64,000 nucleotides of DNA from Pseudodesulfovibrio sp. (lineage in GTDB: Bacteria > Desulfobacterota > Desulfovibrionia > Desulfovibrionales > Desulfovibrionaceae): positions 569,029 through 633,028 of the forward strand of contig JADGEX010000001.1 of the NCBI GenBank assembly GCA_016744135.1, given 5' to 3'. Each line of letters opens with the position of its first letter. Positions within the stretch are counted from its first letter, which is position 1. The position numbers and the translations under genes were made by a program. Under the pieces are notes generated by a model. That model did not search any database, had not been told where the DNA came from, and saw only the letters and a list, made by a program, of their open reading frames with translations. Shown here in pieces: positions 1 through 9,002 of this stretch.

Positions 1-412
1 CTGTTCAGCCTCATCCATGATCAGAGGCAACCGACTGGAACGAATATTTAAATCCTGACGAATATCCATGGAAGGCTCAATCTCGTCACGTTCATAGCCG
101 GTGGAATCCATGATGATCTGAATCACACGTTCAAGAACAGCCTGCCCCCCGTCGGCCTGAGAAGGCTCAACGGCATTGAGGTCAACGCCTTTGAGTTCAG
201 CAATACGACCAGCAAGATCATTAATGGTTTCAACACCAATGAAATCTTCAATACGAAATTCAAGATCAAAGGCCTGTTCAGCCTCGTCCATAATCAAAGG
301 CAGCCGACTGGAACGAATATTCAAATCCTGACGAATATCCATGGAAGGCTCAATCTCGTCACGTTCATAGCCGGTGGAATCCATGATGATCTGAATCACA
401 CGTTCAAGAACA
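1..412 (-). repeat. Tandem carrier-domain DNA repeat, 273-bp period
   Basis: Positions 1-139 and 274-412 match with only five differences, and all five are synonymous, so the encoded stretch is identical. The period of 273 bp is 91 codons and stays in frame. The rest of each unit (linker and helix III side) can only be read for the upstream copy because the window ends inside the second. This is an intragenic repeat of acyl carrier domains, as is usual for PUFA-type synthases, and more copies may follow outside the window. Confidence 0.93.
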
Positions 413-3400
413 CTACCGGAGTCCGGCTGTGCAACCTTTGTTTGCGAAGACGGAGGCAAAACTTTCGCTTCGCCAGAAATATCGATCAACTCAAGAGGTT
501 CACATTCACCGAGACCTCGGGCATAAAGCCAAGCCAAACTCTCCTGTACCCGCTGAGACTCCATTCCTTCACGACAGGTTGATCGGCATTCGGCCTTTGA
601 AAAGATGTCCTCAACAAATGAACACAATGTGTCTGCCGGACCGACCTCAAGAAAAGATCGAATCTGCATTTCTTCCCACAAAGTATATACATTCTGAGTC
701 CAAAGAACTGGCGATTCCAAATGCTCAACCAAAGTATCAAGAATGACTTCAGGATTGTCTGAATGCAATTCACCAGAAACATTTGAAACCACGGGAATTT
801 GAGGTGCATTGAACGTTGCACTTTCAAGGACGGCACGGAATTCATCTCTGAAATCAGCCATGACATTCGAATGAAAAGCCATACTGACTTTCAACCAAAC
901 AGCCCGAAAGCCCTGTTCCTTAAGCTCGACGACCATCTCATCAAGCTTATCAACAGGCCCACCAAGTACGGTCTGACTGGGAGAATTGTAATTAGTAATA
1001 AAAATCGAAGGATATCGTTTCAATTTACGAGTCAAAATATCCACGGGAGTATCTGTCGCGATCATTCCCCCCGGGTCATCCACTTTATCAGCCGCTTCGT
1101 CCATAAGTTGTCCACGGCTGCAAACAATTCTGAACGCGTCTTCAGGCGAAAACACACCTGCCACACAGAGCGCCGTGAATTCACCAAGGCTATGACCCGC
1201 AACAGCATCAGGGCTTCCCACTGCATCCATGAGGTATTTTGCAATTGCATATTCCAAAGCAAACAATGCGGGCTGCTGCCATTTGGTATTTTGCAGTTTT
1301 TCAGCACTGGCGTTAAACATTAGATCAAGCAAATCGAATTCGGCGACGTCATTAAACATGTCCAATGTCGCACGAACTCCAGGCAGACTTTGATACAGCT
1401 CTCTCCCCATTCCCGTATACCATCCGCCCTGACCGGCAAAAATCCAGGCCAACGGAATGGAAGACGTTTGCTCTAAGGCAACCCAAAGTCCCTTCCCTGC
1501 AAATTTCGCAATAATTCCAGCAGAAATTTCTTCTTTGCCGACAAGCCCAGAAACCATTGAATTTACTTCAAAACGAGATAAAGAGGAGGTTGCAGCCAAC
1601 GCCGTTCCAAACTGACCAACAATTTTATATGTGACAACATTCCCGTTGCATTCATCATGAGAAAGCGCGGGGGTCCACCCTTCCGGATTCCACACACGGG
1701 ATCGATCCTCTTCTGTCCCTTCGACATGGACAACATAACTTGCACCACCAAAACCAAATGCATTTATCTGCATATGCCGAGAACGATTTTCTGGACATGG
1801 CCATGGTTCAGGCTTTGTCAGCACCCTGAAACCGGCTTCTTCCAATTTTATCTCCGGATCAGGAGTCTCGTAATTCAACGTCGGAGGTAACACACCATTT
1901 TTCATGGCCATAACGCCACGAATAAGACTGGTGAGACCTGAAGCTCCCAAAGTATGACCGATTTGAGACTTGAAAGAGGAAAGGACAACACCACTTTTCG
2001 CAGGATAAATGGAACTCAAAGCACGGACTTCTTCCCTGTCTCCCTGATTCGTACTCGTCCCATGACACTCGATCAAATCGATTTCGTCTGGCCCATAAGG
2101 AATATCATCAAAAGAAGCGCGTAAAGCGATTTGCTGTGTGCTGGAAACAGATTCCACAATCCCAAGATGGTTGGTAGAGGCACCGATGCCTGCAACATAT
2201 GCATGACTTTTCGCCCCACGAGCGCTTGCGACTGATTCACGTTCAATGACAAGAACCGCGCCACCCTCTCCAAGGACAAAACCATCTCGGTTCATATCAA
2301 ATGGACGACTGTACGCCGAAGGATTACGTTTCTTACCACTCATTCCCGCCAAAGAGCCTAGCGCGGAGAATTCATAATAATGCCCAGGAGTAAGAGTCTC
2401 TTCTCCGCCACCAACAACGGCAGCATCGATAAGACCTTGTCGCATAAGCATCATGGCACAATGAAGGGCAATGAGACTTGAAGCACACGCTGCACCAACG
2501 GAATAGCTAGGACCATTAAATCCATATTGATTACAGACATGTCCTGCCGCAGTACAATTCAATCGCCCGACAAGCGTCGTATCATCCGGTGTCAACCCAG
2601 ACTGACGCATTTCTTGAACTGCTTTGTCTCGTTGCTTCGATGTCATAGGAATGACCGCCGCAACTTGATCCACAATATCTTCTGCATGGATACTCAGCAA
2701 CTGGTCCTTAAAGGTACTCGCACTTTCAGCCGAATTTTGTGATGTGATAACAGCTATACGTTGCTTTGAAATATCCGAATCAAGAATTCCCGATTCCTCC
2801 AGAGCCTGCCTTGCCAAAAGCAATGTCAGGCGAGTGGAGTCCGCCATTGTTCTAAAATCTTGAGGTGAAACATTGATATCTTTCCGAGTAATATCAACAT
2901 TCATAAAAGCCCCAATATCTGTATAAACATCAGGAACCCGTGCATCCAAAGCGTAATGTCTAGAGTGATCCCATCGATCTGCGGGGACACGCCTCACACC
3001 ACTTTGTAAGTTGATGGATGCTTCCATTATTTCATCATAGGATTGCCCGAGAGAATTAATCGCAGCCATACCAGTAATGGCGATGCGTTCGTGTCCTCCA
3101 TCCCCTAGATCTGTGTCCTTTCGAGCCACAGACTCCGGGATATCAACAAATTCGATTGGTTCGGTAGCAACAGATGCATGCAATTCAGACAAACTTTTTA
3201 TATTTGAGACATTACCCGCGACCGAGCCACTCATGTACTGCCCTTCACGAAAACAAAAATCATCATCCAAGATTGAACCGTCAGACCGATCAAGACCTCT
3301 GGCCGCAACAAACAATGTACCAACACTCACTTTTTCAAGTTCCATGCGGCGTTCTGACTCTTCCACGTTGTTTGCTGCAAAATTCCGTTCCAGCGCACAA

Positions 3401-5148
3401 ATGTCATTAAGCTTAGGCGTCTTCAAAGAACGAACACGGAGGCCAATGCTTTCACCAGACAACACTGTCGCACCCGGCTTTGAATCAACAATCAGGTTTT
3501 GATACTGTTGACGCAAGGCTCCTGTTTCGTGGATTTCCTTTGTTGCAAGATAGGCTGTTCCCATCTGCACGGCATCAGCGCCAAGCATTGCAGCCCTGAA
3601 CGCTGTCTTCCGATCATAAATACCTCCAGCTATAACTATCTGAGTTCTCGTGAAGATTTCCGGCGCTTCCTGCCGCAAGACAAGTGCAGCCTGACAAAGG
3701 GTCAAAGTGGTATTTTCGCCCACGTGCCCACCAGCTTCATTGCCTTCAAGGACCACAAAATCGGCACCGGCCTTCACTGCAAGCTTAAGCAAACCGACTG
3801 TAGCAGCAAGATAGATGACACGAATACCAAGTTTGGAAAATCGTTTGACAAATGCGGGATCACCAGCGGCAATCGTAACAAATGGAGGCCGGACTTTTTC
3901 TATCCAGACAAGCTGTTCATCCCGGAAAGGATTTTCATCAAGCAACAACGCGTTGACTGAGTAGGGCCTATTACCCATTTCATCAACAATTGAACCGAAA
4001 TCCTGTTCCAAATATTGCGTATTTCGAAGTCCGAGAGTCAACGTTGGCAATGCGCCAGCCTTTTCCACTTCCTGAGCAAAAGCAAAATTGTCGGTAATCC
4101 ACGTCATACCACCCTGAATGATAGGATAATCAACACCAAGTTCTTTAGCTGCCGAGCTGGTATCAAACCGCTGCAAAATCTGTGAAGCCCGATTTACCAG
4201 CCCCCATACAGCCGAAGAAAACTGAGTAAAAGCAGAGTTGGATGATCCGTATACGGACTCAAACAACGAGGCAAAAGAAGACTCCGGTCCAAGTGGAATC
4301 AACTCATCGGCAGAAAAAGCGCTAACCGATGCCTCAACCATACGCTCAACCGACTCCTCGGCCAACTGGATGCCTGCAACCTTCAATTCAGTCTCACCAA
4401 GACAATCTGCAACTTCAGTCAATTGACGAACAGCCTTGGAATTTCCTTTATTAAAAAACCGCCAAGGCATCCCGGTGGCCCTCCCCACCAAAGTCGTATT
4501 ATCATATCGGAGACGACGGACTCTTTCCTTGGAATCATCGCTCAACCCCATGAGATCGGTCAGCCAATGAACACTCTCAAAAACAATACCGGACGCGCCG
4601 GAACCAAGAAAAGCCGCCGCAGCTTCAGGTGTACCAACTCCACCCCAAACGTAAATTTGATTTCCCTGCGCTATTTTCTCAACAGCAGAATACAAAACGT
4701 GTATGGAATCAGCACTGACAAGCCCGGCTGATTCGACACCTTTCAATGCCAAGGAATGAGGCTTTTCCGTAGCAAACCAAGCTTGTACGAAGTCATAATC
4801 GCCAGTAACTGGAATGCATTCTATCGTTTCGGGGATGCTCTGAATTGCAGTAACGATTTTATTAATGTCGGCACGTGTCTCGGGAAGAATTTCAACCCAG
4901 ATTCGAGTAATTCCTGCACACTGCAACATCTCGCCAAAGCCCAAAAACCCCAACCTGTCAGAACGCACATACCCATCACAAATTCCAGACAAATCGGCAC
5001 GTTCGAGACAACTTTCGCTGTTCAGCGAAATCAAATCAAGAACAAACTTCGTTCCGGGAATCCGAGCTCCCACATTTTTAGCGGCAGCAACAGGAAGAAG
5101 ATAAAAAAAAGATGTTATTTCATCTGACTCAGATATATATAAACTCAT
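1..5148 (-). CDS. PUFA/polyketide-synthase-like megaenzyme (NMO-NMO/PfaD-KS-AT-ACP-ACP), 3' end beyond window
   Basis: The frame is open from ATG at 5148 to the window edge, exactly 1716 codons without a stop. An in-frame TAG lies two codons upstream of the ATG, so this is the most upstream ATG; the Shine-Dalgarno is weak. Domains in order: a degenerate nitronate-monooxygenase-like barrel (about 1-330); a fuller FMN-type NMO/PfaD-like enoyl-reductase barrel (about 336-620, EGNEAGGHVG near 466); a beta-ketoacyl synthase (about 688-1115) with Cys888, His1029 and His1065 in normal spacing; a malonyl-type acyltransferase (GHSLGE, Ser1320, later AFHS); then at least two tandem carrier domains from about 1579. 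The order recalls PfaA/PfaD of polyunsaturated fatty acid synthases, but with the reductase at the N terminus. Product unknown. The carrier motif lacks the usual Asp before Ser. Domain calls are secure; the lipid or polyketide role is inference. Confidence 0.9.
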   Translation of the reverse strand, partial: MSLYISESDEITSFFYLLPVAAAKNVGARIPGTKFVLDLISLNSESCLERADLSGICDGYVRSDRLGFLGFGEMLQCAGITRIWVEILPETRADINKIVTAIQSIPETIECIPVTGDYDFVQAWFATEKPHSLALKGVESAGLVSADSIHVLYSAVEKIAQGNQIYVWGGVGTPEAAAAFLGSGASGIVFESVHWLTDLMGLSDDSKERVRRLRYDNTTLVGRATGMPWRFFNKGNSKAVRQLTEVADCLGETELKVAGIQLAEESVERMVEASVSAFSADELIPLGPESSFASLFESVYGSSNSAFTQFSSAVWGLVNRASQILQRFDTSSAAKELGVDYPIIQGGMTWITDNFAFAQEVEKAGALPTLTLGLRNTQYLEQDFGSIVDEMGNRPYSVNALLLDENPFRDEQLVWIEKVRPPFVTIAAGDPAFVKRFSKLGIRVIYLAATVGLLKLAVKAGADFVVLEGNEAGGHVGENTTLTLCQAALVLRQEAPEIFTRTQIVIAGGIYDRKTAFRAAMLGADAVQMGTAYLATKEIHETGALRQQYQNLIVDSKPGATVLSGESIGLRVRSLKTPKLNDICALERNFAANNVEESERRMELEKVSVGTLFVAARGLDRSDGSILDDDFCFREGQYMSGSVAGNVSNIKSLSELHASVATEPIEFVDIPESVARKDTDLGDGGHERIAITGMAAINSLGQSYDEIMEASINLQSGVRRVPADRWDHSRHYALDARVPDVYTDIGAFMNVDITRKDINVSPQDFRTMADSTRLTLLLARQALEESGILDSDISKQRIAVITSQNSAESASTFKDQLLSIHAEDIVDQVAAVIPMTSKQRDKAVQEMRQSGLTPDDTTLVGRLNCTAAGHVCNQYGFNGPSYSVGAACASSLIALHCAMMLMRQGLIDAAVVGGGEETLTPGHYYEFSALGSLAGMSGKKRNPSAYSRPFDMNRDGFVLGEGGAVLVIERESVASARGAKSHAYVAGIGASTNHLGIVESVSSTQQIALRASFDDIPYGPDEIDLIECHGTSTNQGDREEVRALSSIYPAKSGVVLSSFKSQIGHTLGASGLTSLIRGVMAMKNGVLPPTLNYETPDPEIKLEEAGFRVLTKPEPWPCPENRSRHMQINAFGFGGASYVVHVEGTEEDRSRVWNPEGWTPALSHDECNGNVVTYKIVGQFGTALAATSSLSRFEVNSMVSGLVGKEEISAGIIAKFAGKGLWVALEQTSSIPLAWIFAGQGGWYTGMGRELYQSLPGVRATLDMFNDVAEFDLLDLMFNASAEKLQNTKWQQPALFALEYAIAKYLMDAVGSPDAVAGHSLGEFTALCVAGVFSPEDAFRIVCSRGQLMDEAADKVDDPGGMIATDTPVDILTRKLKRYPSIFITNYNSPSQTVLGGPVDKLDEMVVELKEQGFRAVWLKVSMAFHSNVMADFRDEFRAVLESATFNAPQIPVVSNVSGELHSDNPEVILDTLVEHLESPVLWTQNVYTLWEEMQIRSFLEVGPADTLCSFVEDIFSKAECRSTCREGMESQRVQESLAWLYARGLGECEPLELIDISGEAKVLPPSSQTKVAQPDSGSVLERVIQIIMDSTGYERDEIEPSMDIRQDLNIRSSRLPLIMDEAEQAFDLEFRIEDFIGVETINDLAGRIAELKGVDLNAVEPSQADGGQAVLERVIQIIMDSTGYERDEIEPSMDIRQDLNIRSSRLPLIMDEAEQ

Positions 5149-5704
5149 AGACTAATATTCACTCGTGTTAAGTATATAAAACCACATTCCCCCTGTGGCT
5201 ATCATAAAAATCTACATCCGCGTAACCAGACTTTCATGGACCAACATTTCCGTCCACTTTCAAAACATGCTAACAATTCCATGTTTTTTCAACAAAAACA
5301 GCTACTCTCACCTGCAAACAATATTTATATCGTCAAATTCTTAAAAATCTTTCAAACAAAGCACACACAAAGACATCAATCACTTCTCCGCCAATAATTC
5401 GCTACTTTCATACGGAGTTAATATGTGTTTCGCAAGTCTATCAAACCGTCGTATTCAAAATATAATTGGCCTTCAAAATCACTCTAAATAAAATTTTACC
5501 TTTTTACTCTATGTCAATGATATTATAATACTTTAAAATGTTAAAATAAACTAAATTCCATAGCCCCTTCTGTGTTGCTCAAAGGTCAAAGGCTGTATAA
5601 AAGGACAAAAATCTTTACCTATGGACAGCTGTAGAGAGGTTTGCGTATTCTCCATAACGAAAATCGACGTAGACCTCTCATATTGAACAAGACGATATAA
5701 TTTT
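5149..5704. other. AT-rich intergenic region between divergent genes
   Basis: This 556-bp stretch separates the start of the megasynthase (minus) from a heptosyltransferase-like gene (plus), so it should carry both promoters. It is very AT-rich, with many A and T runs. A small stem (CCACA/TGTGG around 5182-5198) lies just upstream of the megasynthase start. No convincing sigma70 pair, RNA gene or small coding frame with a ribosome site was found. The open frame on the minus strand at 5551-5859 overlaps the start of the plus gene and looks accidental. Confidence 0.5.
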
Positions 5705-6793
5705 ATGAAACAATCACGTGGAAATGCACTCGCCAAAATATTAGACCGAATTATCGGCATCCCGATTCTTGCAGGAATATCTTGTTTCCCCCGCCACAAG
5801 AAATCCACTTCTCCTATCAACTCTCTCGCCATCGTCTCAATAGGGTGCATTGGCGACACCTTGTTGTTGGACGGCCCTCTCCGAGACCTGCTGACGACAT
5901 ATCCTCAATGCAAGGTTACCCTTTTTGCCAGCAAGGCAAACACAGAAATGGCCACTATGCTCAGCACTGTTCATAAAGTAGTAACACTTCCCCTTGGCAA
6001 CCCCATTCAAGCCATTCGCAAACTCCGCGCAAAGCACTTTGATATATGTATTGATGCAGGCCAATGGGCTAGAATCAGTGCCATATATGCGCGCATGATA
6101 CCTGCTCGACAAAGAATAGGCTTCGCAAGTCCAGACCAACACAGACATTTTGCTTTTGATACGCCCATAAAACACCGTTCAAACCAACATGAAATTGAAA
6201 ATTTCAGAGACCTTTTCGTCATGTTGAATGAAAAGGGTAACAATATACCCTCCATAGATATCCCAATTCCCTCAAAATTTCCTGATCAACCCTATGTCGT
6301 CTTTCACATGATACCCAGTGGTAAAAATGCACACATGAAAGAATGGGCGAAAGAAAGGTGGAAGTTACTCGCAGAATATTGCGTTCAAAAAGGTCTTACC
6401 GTGCTTTATAGCGGCTCTTCAGCAGATAGTTTCAGAACCGAAGCTCAAGCAAAGATTGCCGACAATCCTCTGATCAAAAGCATTGCAGGAAAAACAACTC
6501 TACCTGAACTGGCATTCATTCTTCAGAACGCCCAAATTGTAGTAAGCGTGAATACCGGCATCATGCACTTAGCTGCGGCAACAGGTGCTCGACTCATTGC
6601 GCTCAATGGCCCGACATCATCCAAGCGATGGGGGCCCGTTGCCGCTCCTGAATCAACAATATCCCTGAATGCCAACAGTCCGTGCGCCCCTTGTTTACAT
6701 CTCGGCTTCGAATACGGATGCAATGAAAACAAATGCATGGAAAGTATTCAGGTCAAACGCGTCATCGAAGCGATGAAAATCCTTCTTCCTTAA
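5705..6793 (+). CDS. Glycosyltransferase family 9 (heptosyltransferase-like)
   Basis: 362 residues, the usual length for the ADP-heptose:LPS heptosyltransferase family. The N-terminal nucleotide-fold motif GCIGDTLL lies around residue 48 after a basic leader. The C-terminal half has the donor-site pattern VSVNTGIMHLAAA near 280-292, followed by the cysteine-bearing tail (CAPC...C...C) typical of GT9 enzymes. It probably adds a sugar to lipopolysaccharide core or a related surface glycan on the cytoplasmic side of the inner membrane. Start is the ATG at 5705; the Shine-Dalgarno is weak. It converges on the glycosyltransferase gene that ends at 6827. The acceptor and donor sugar cannot be read from sequence, so WaaF/WaaC names are not assigned. 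Confidence 0.85.
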   Translation: MKQSRGNALAKILDRIIGIPILAGISCFPRHKKSTSPINSLAIVSIGCIGDTLLLDGPLRDLLTTYPQCKVTLFASKANTEMATMLSTVHKVVTLPLGNPIQAIRKLRAKHFDICIDAGQWARISAIYARMIPARQRIGFASPDQHRHFAFDTPIKHRSNQHEIENFRDLFVMLNEKGNNIPSIDIPIPSKFPDQPYVVFHMIPSGKNAHMKEWAKERWKLLAEYCVQKGLTVLYSGSSADSFRTEAQAKIADNPLIKSIAGKTTLPELAFILQNAQIVVSVNTGIMHLAAATGARLIALNGPTSSKRWGPVAAPESTISLNANSPCAPCLHLGFEYGCNENKCMESIQVKRVIEAMKILLP

Positions 6794-6826
6794 ACCGTTC
6801 GCAATTTAATACGGCTCAACACAGCT

Positions 6827-7936
6827 TCAAACACTTGCAATACATTTTGTATAAATATCTTCATACTGAGCTACAATCTTCGTAATATCGCAATTATCTT
6901 CAACAAATGCCCTCTGTCGAGGAATAATAGCGTCTTCGCGGCCATGAACCCGTAACAATCGAGCAACATATTCAGAAGGCTCCCTTTCCATCTCGATCTG
7001 TTCTTGATCCAGTATCAATATAATGTCCGAATAATTCGTACTCACAACAGGAGTGTTTACTGCCATAGCCTCAAGTACGACATTAGGAAAACCTTCAATA
7101 AGCGATGTCGAAAACAAGACATCAGATTGAGCCATTATTTCAACAGCGTCGTCTCTGTTACCTTCAAACAAAATTCTGTCCTGCAAGGGCAGCGTAGAAT
7201 ATTTTTTCATGACCTTATTGACATACTGGCCGTGAGTACCTTCTAATTTATCGCCTAAAAAGACTACTCGCCAATCAGGATTGGCTTCGACGAGTCTGCT
7301 CGCAACGTCCAAAGCAAACAATACGTCCTTTTTCCACTTTATACTGCCAACAAAACAGGCCAATTTGATTGAATCATTTTGAAAAAATTCTTTTTTATAC
7401 TCTTTTGTTGATTCTTCAATTCTCTTGTCAATTCCATAAAGATCCAAACCATTCCAAACAGTAAACATTTTATTGTCATTCAACTTGTATCTTTTGGCAG
7501 CAAAATCCAACCCACTCTTTGAATTCGCAATAAGGTAATCAACACGAGGTCGTGTCAAAATATGTCCGATCTTTTGAATGAACGGTAAAATATAATTCCA
7601 ATTTCTTTCTGAATTAATCAATGGGATACGCTTACCGACAGTAGCCAACCGCGAATAAAAGTCTCCCTCAAACAAAAATCCTTGAACGATATCTATGTCA
7701 TTATTATCAATATACTGACGCAGCCGACGGATCATTTTGATATCGCACTCATACCGCTTACTCCCGACAACAACAACGACCCCGCTTCCCTCAAGCTCTC
7801 GTATCCGAGGCACTCTGTCTGTTGTGGAATATATAGTAACGTAGTGCCCTTTTAGGACCAACGCTTTCGCAAGGGCCATCACCTGCGTTTCAGCTCCGCC
7901 ATAAACCAATGACCCTATCACAAACAGAATATTCAT
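6827..7936 (-). CDS. Glycosyltransferase family 4
   Basis: About 369 residues with a GT-B fold. The N terminus has the GGAE motif (GSLVYGGAETQ) seen in GT4 enzymes that bind the acceptor membrane; the C-terminal half has LIEGFPNVVLEAM, the EX7E-type donor-sugar motif, then PVVSTN. Two ATGs are adjacent (7939 and 7936); the second sits at better spacing from AGGTG, so 7936 is chosen. The gene is AT-richer than the aor region downstream. It converges on the GT9 gene with 33 bp between and likely works in the same surface-glycan pathway. Substrates unknown. Confidence 0.85.
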   Translation of the reverse strand: MNILFVIGSLVYGGAETQVMALAKALVLKGHYVTIYSTTDRVPRIRELEGSGVVVVVGSKRYECDIKMIRRLRQYIDNNDIDIVQGFLFEGDFYSRLATVGKRIPLINSERNWNYILPFIQKIGHILTRPRVDYLIANSKSGLDFAAKRYKLNDNKMFTVWNGLDLYGIDKRIEESTKEYKKEFFQNDSIKLACFVGSIKWKKDVLFALDVASRLVEANPDWRVVFLGDKLEGTHGQYVNKVMKKYSTLPLQDRILFEGNRDDAVEIMAQSDVLFSTSLIEGFPNVVLEAMAVNTPVVSTNYSDIILILDQEQIEMEREPSEYVARLLRVHGREDAIIPRQRAFVEDNCDITKIVAQYEDIYTKCIASV

Positions 7937-8245
7937 CATGACACCTGAAGGTTGAAATTAGTACACGCCCTTCTGAATCGAACTTCCCATTATTCCTTAA
8001 AGGATTTGGTAGCACGATGAAAGTAATTTCAATTTTGCATATCACTCACAAGTAAAACTAAAAAAAACTATCTCACCCTATAAAGGAAAGAACATCAAAT
8101 ACATTCCCATTAAATCCTCACTGTCAAAATCCAGCGAATTCGCCTCACAGGCTCACTCGATACCGGCCTTATCAGGAGAGTAAGAAAGGACACTTGATTA
8201 CCAAGTGCCCCTTTCTTAATTATTTCATAATCATTCCAAGAAAAC
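7937..8245. other. Intergenic region with one hairpin
   Basis: Between the start of the GT4 gene and the end of the next minus-strand gene. It holds the hairpin listed separately at 8182-8217 and otherwise AT-rich sequence. No open frame with a ribosome site and no RNA gene was recognised. The part next to 7936 must contain the GT4 promoter, but no clear -35/-10 pair could be picked out. Confidence 0.5.
8182..8217 (-). terminator. Hairpin terminator after the 8246-8821 gene
   Basis: Arms AAGAAAGG-ACACTTG and CAAGTGCCCCTTTCTT pair across a short loop with one bulged region. On the minus strand it lies about 30 bp past the stop of the 8246-8821 gene. The T tract is interrupted, so termination strength is uncertain; no plus-strand gene ends here. 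Confidence 0.6.
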
Positions 8246-8821
8246 TCACTCAAATATTACACGAATTCCAATTTTATCTTTCATCGTACGGATATACTCA
8301 ACCAACTCTTTCCCTTTTTTGCCGTCTGCCTCAATAATCAAATCGCTTTTTTCTTCGAGGAAATCGGCCAAAGTCAGAGATTCAACCAATATTCCACGTC
8401 CAAGGACGTCAATACCGGTTTCCACAGCCAGCGTACTAAATATTTTCATAGATATAGTAATAGGTTTAGTATTACGAGCCCTTACTTCTTTCTGTACCGA
8501 TATATCACTGCGAAAACTTTTATACGGATTGTCACGCCCCATAACTATACCGACAATACCGGGCATAGCACCACCAAGGGCAAGCCTGTCTCCATCTTTT
8601 ATAAAAACATTGTCGATATCATCGACCGGTCTGTTGTTTCTAAAGATTGTCCGCACAGTCTGCTCAATAAAATTATCTTCGTATCCCAAGACCTCATGCA
8701 AAAGATTTCTCACAGACATCCCGGATGTTCCCTGAAGAAAAAATCCTTTTTGTAACAAAAAATTCCAACCTGATGCAGCCCCGGACATCATTTGTATAGT
8801 CAAAAAAGAAACATTATTCAT
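8246..8821 (-). CDS. Uncharacterised protein divergent from aor
   Basis: 191 residues, family not recognised. The ATG at 8821 is preferred over an in-frame GTG at 8833, because the GTGGGGGA sequence at the GTG supplies a G-rich Shine-Dalgarno at good spacing from the ATG. No signal peptide or membrane segment is evident. Residues about 33-90 (SVRNLLHEVLG ... NNRPVDD ... KDGDRLAL ... MPG) resemble the beta-grasp pattern of MoaD/ThiS or TGS domains, with the usual 'N-G-x-x-V-D' and 'GDRLAL' elements but no C-terminal diglycine. It is transcribed away from the tungsten aldehyde oxidoreductase gene across a shared regulatory region, which hints at a link to that enzyme. Function is unknown; the beta-grasp idea is weak inference. 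Confidence 0.7.
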   Translation of the reverse strand: MNNVSFLTIQMMSGAASGWNFLLQKGFFLQGTSGMSVRNLLHEVLGYEDNFIEQTVRTIFRNNRPVDDIDNVFIKDGDRLALGGAMPGIVGIVMGRDNPYKSFRSDISVQKEVRARNTKPITISMKIFSTLAVETGIDVLGRGILVESLTLADFLEEKSDLIIEADGKKGKELVEYIRTMKDKIGIRVIFE

Positions 8822-8899
8822 TATTTCCCCCACGTTGGATAAACATCTGTTTCATTAACAATTACATTATGCCCAAAAGAACACAATCGACTGTTTTTT

Positions 8900-8929
8900 T
8901 TGACATTAATTCTTGAAGCGGTGTATGAA
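8900..8929 (+). promoter_or_regulatory. Sigma70-type promoter of aor
   Basis: TTGACA at 8900-8905 matches the -35 consensus exactly. An 18-bp gap leads to TATGAA at 8924-8929, which matches four of six -10 positions. The predicted start site leaves a leader of roughly 65-70 bases before the ATG at 9003, which argues against translation from the in-frame codons further upstream. Confidence 0.6.
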
Positions 8930-9002
8930 AGTCTTGTTAGACAGTTTACCATTATTGCGTCAACACGAACGCATCAATATTAACAAAGCAGAGGGTAATA
9001 CA

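Noticed and set aside
1..412. Possible CRISPR or minisatellite
   Set aside because: Only two copies with a 273-bp period, in frame, with silent differences: these are tandem carrier domains.
486..5127. Many plus- and minus-strand open frames of 60-174 codons in the first 5 kb
   Set aside because: They lie antisense to, or out of frame with, the intact 1716-codon megasynthase frame and lack ribosome sites and family motifs.
8913..9002. 30-residue N-terminal extension of AOR
   Set aside because: It starts with TTG without a ribosome site and overlaps the -10 region of the promoter; AGAGGG and the family N terminus fix the start at 9003.
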